Origin: Pseudomonadota bacterium
Lineage (GTDB): Bacteria > Desulfobacterota > Desulfobulbia > Desulfobulbales > Desulfocapsaceae
Direction: 5' to 3'
NCBI GenBank assembly: GCA_018820855.1
Contig: JAHJNL010000052.1
Location: 1-64,000 of the forward strand
DNA: 64,000 nucleotides
Of this stretch, positions 63,113-64,000 are shown one piece after another (the first letter of the stretch is position 1; each line of letters begins with the position of its first letter). The translations under genes were made by a program, and so were the position numbers. The notes beneath the pieces were generated by a model. That model made no database searches. It was not told the origin of the DNA and was given only the letters and a program-made list of their open reading frames with translations.

Positions 63113-63294
63113 GGTGAAAAAGAGTATAGCCGAATTTATTTAAGTACTGTCGATGGTGACAGTTAACAGCACTATCGCATCAGAGGCAGAGTTCACAGTG
63201 CAGTTGCGCCACTGATAATGTGCATGGAAAGCAGGCCCTCACCGCTTGGATATTTCTTCTATGTATTGTGGGGTCAGTTGTTACCAGTTTCACT

Positions 63295-63330
63295 GGCATA
63301 AGCAACAGTCCGGGCTTTGTTGCTTATGCC
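63295..63330. other. First of two adjacent strong hairpins
   Basis: GGCATAAGCAACA (63295-63307) pairs perfectly with TGTTGCTTATGCC (63318-63330) around a 10-base loop. It lies 180 bases past pldA with no T-run. The surrounding 675-base gap (63113-63787) holds no credible gene. Confidence 0.6.
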
Positions 63331-63360
63331 GTGCTCTGTCATAAGTGAGCACCAAGAACA

Positions 63361-63398
63361 CTAAACAACGCATCTGTTGAAACAGCTGCGTTGTTTAG
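63361..63398. other. Second of two adjacent strong hairpins
   Basis: CTAAACAACGCA (63361-63372) pairs perfectly with TGCGTTGTTTAG (63387-63398), with an inner CTGTT/AACAG helix. It lies 30 bases after the first hairpin and shares the AACA/TGTT theme. It may be a repeat element or a transcription stop that needs Rho. Confidence 0.6.
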
Positions 63399-63787
63399 TC
63401 CTTGTATCAAACCAGGCGTAATCCGGCATCCAAGGTTAACGTAACGGCTAAGTCGGGCTACGGTTCTCGGGATTCCGGTCTTCACAAGATGACATCGTAG
63501 ACTGGCTGAGTCTCGTACATAATCAAAGTTTTTTATGCAGGCCTTTCTCATTGAGGGCTTTATTTGTTTTTTGTTTTCGTACTGTCAGCCTGATATTGTC
63601 CTGGTGTATGAAAATCCTTTGTTTTGCTCTCGGAATCTTTTGGTTGAGTTGGTTCCCCTTATAAAGGGTTTTCTTCTTTAATCGAATGGCTAACCAATTT
63701 TAGCATCTCCCTCATACTGCTTCATTTTCAGAATCCATGCTATTCACCTGAAAGGCGAAGGTTTTAATCTTTTACAGGAACAATAAA

Positions 63788-64000
63788 ATGAAAAGCGAGT
63801 CCCTTAAGCCCCACGTTATTTTTCTTCTCTTTCCTGTTCTCTTTTACGCCATTCTTCCTGCTTCAGTATTTGCTGCAGAAAAGACATATACACTGGAGCA
63901 GTGCATGGAAATGGCACTCACCCGTAATCCAGCAGTACTGGTAAGCGTTGAGAAAAAAAACCAGGCCGAGTGGCGGAAGAAAACAGCATATGATGATTTC
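63788..64000 (+). CDS. TolC-family outer-membrane efflux protein, N-terminal fragment
   Basis: The gene starts at an ATG at 63788 with AGGAA upstream and runs off the right edge after 71 codons. A signal peptide ends at VFA-A; the mature start YTLEQCMEMALTRNPAVLVS matches the first helix of the OEP/TolC family. It would form the outer-membrane exit of an RND or ABC efflux or type I secretion system, whose other genes should lie just beyond the window. Confidence 0.85.
   Translation, partial: MKSESLKPHVIFLLFPVLFYAILPASVFAAEKTYTLEQCMEMALTRNPAVLVSVEKKNQAEWRKKTAYDDF

Noticed and set aside
63339-63551. 70-codon minus-strand frame near the tandem hairpins
   Set aside because: It includes one of the perfect hairpins and has no ribosome site.
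1-64000. Search for tRNA, rRNA, CRISPR arrays, transposases, integrases and c-di-GMP (GEMM) riboswitches
   Set aside because: None was recognised by eye. A tRNA/Rfam scan would be needed to exclude short RNA genes.

Overview
This window looks like a chromosomal segment of a Gram-negative anaerobe of the Desulfobacterota, most likely near the Desulfobulbales. That placement is inference from gene content, not from a marker gene. The evidence is many c-type multihaem cytochromes, c-haem (Tll0287/DUF3365-type) sensors, a DUF3373 porin, MglB-like roadblock proteins, abundant hybrid histidine kinases and rhodaneses, plus outer-membrane proteins (TonB receptor, OMPLA, TolC-like). I saw no rRNA, tRNA, CRISPR array, insertion sequence or prophage.

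Layout. 0-2.5 kb (minus strand): a TonB-dependent receptor, an unannotated 31-residue peptide ending in a Cys-Cys motif, and the start of a radical SAM peptide maturase that runs off the window. This looks like a small RiPP locus of the geopeptide type. 2.7-10.5 kb: two substrate-binding-protein/histidine-kinase pairs with a small helical protein between them. 10.8-17.5 kb: a Na/Pi cotransporter, an unusual M1-peptidase/ChaN/PDZ fusion and a B12-binding radical SAM protein. 17.9-20.9 kb: two tandem extracellular-type multihaem cytochromes whose motif order resembles the OmcS nanowire subunit, each with two non-canonical haem motifs. 21.4-28.7 kb: a zinc-ribbon membrane protein, SerA, a c-haem HAMP sensor, and a kinase/regulator/roadblock operon. 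28.7-34.8 kb: a 1 kb non-coding stretch with a possible small RNA, then DUF362, FabL-like reductase, a ParB-N/RAM protein overlapping a phosphoesterase, a lone cyclic-nucleotide-binding protein, and Maf. 35-40.3 kb: a HEAT-CNB-PilZ protein and a Twinkle-like primase-helicase. 40.4-46.8 kb: a redox block with a dihaem cytochrome, an 11-haem cytochrome fused to a tandem rhodanese, a DUF3373 porin and a second c-haem HAMP sensor. 47.3-56.5 kb: small unknowns, an LTA-synthase-like sulfatase, an OmpR/kinase pair, a secreted beta-propeller protein, and a YqhC/YqhD pair. 56.8-64 kb: a sigma-54 activator followed by a good sigma-54 promoter, a monooxygenase-fold protein and a secreted rhodanese, then envelope proteins (small beta-barrel, Cys-rich repeat protein, OMPLA) and the start of a TolC-family protein.

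How it fits together. The most coherent theme is extracellular and periplasmic electron transfer tied to sulfur chemistry. OmcS-like cytochromes, an 11-haem/rhodanese fusion next to a porin, and membrane c-haem sensors all sit in the same 30 kb. The two most novel items to me are the haem-motif-variant OmcS-like pair and the 11-haem/tandem-rhodanese fusion. The peptide/radical SAM/TonB locus at the left edge is a third candidate. Functions are assigned from motifs read by eye; no database search was run.
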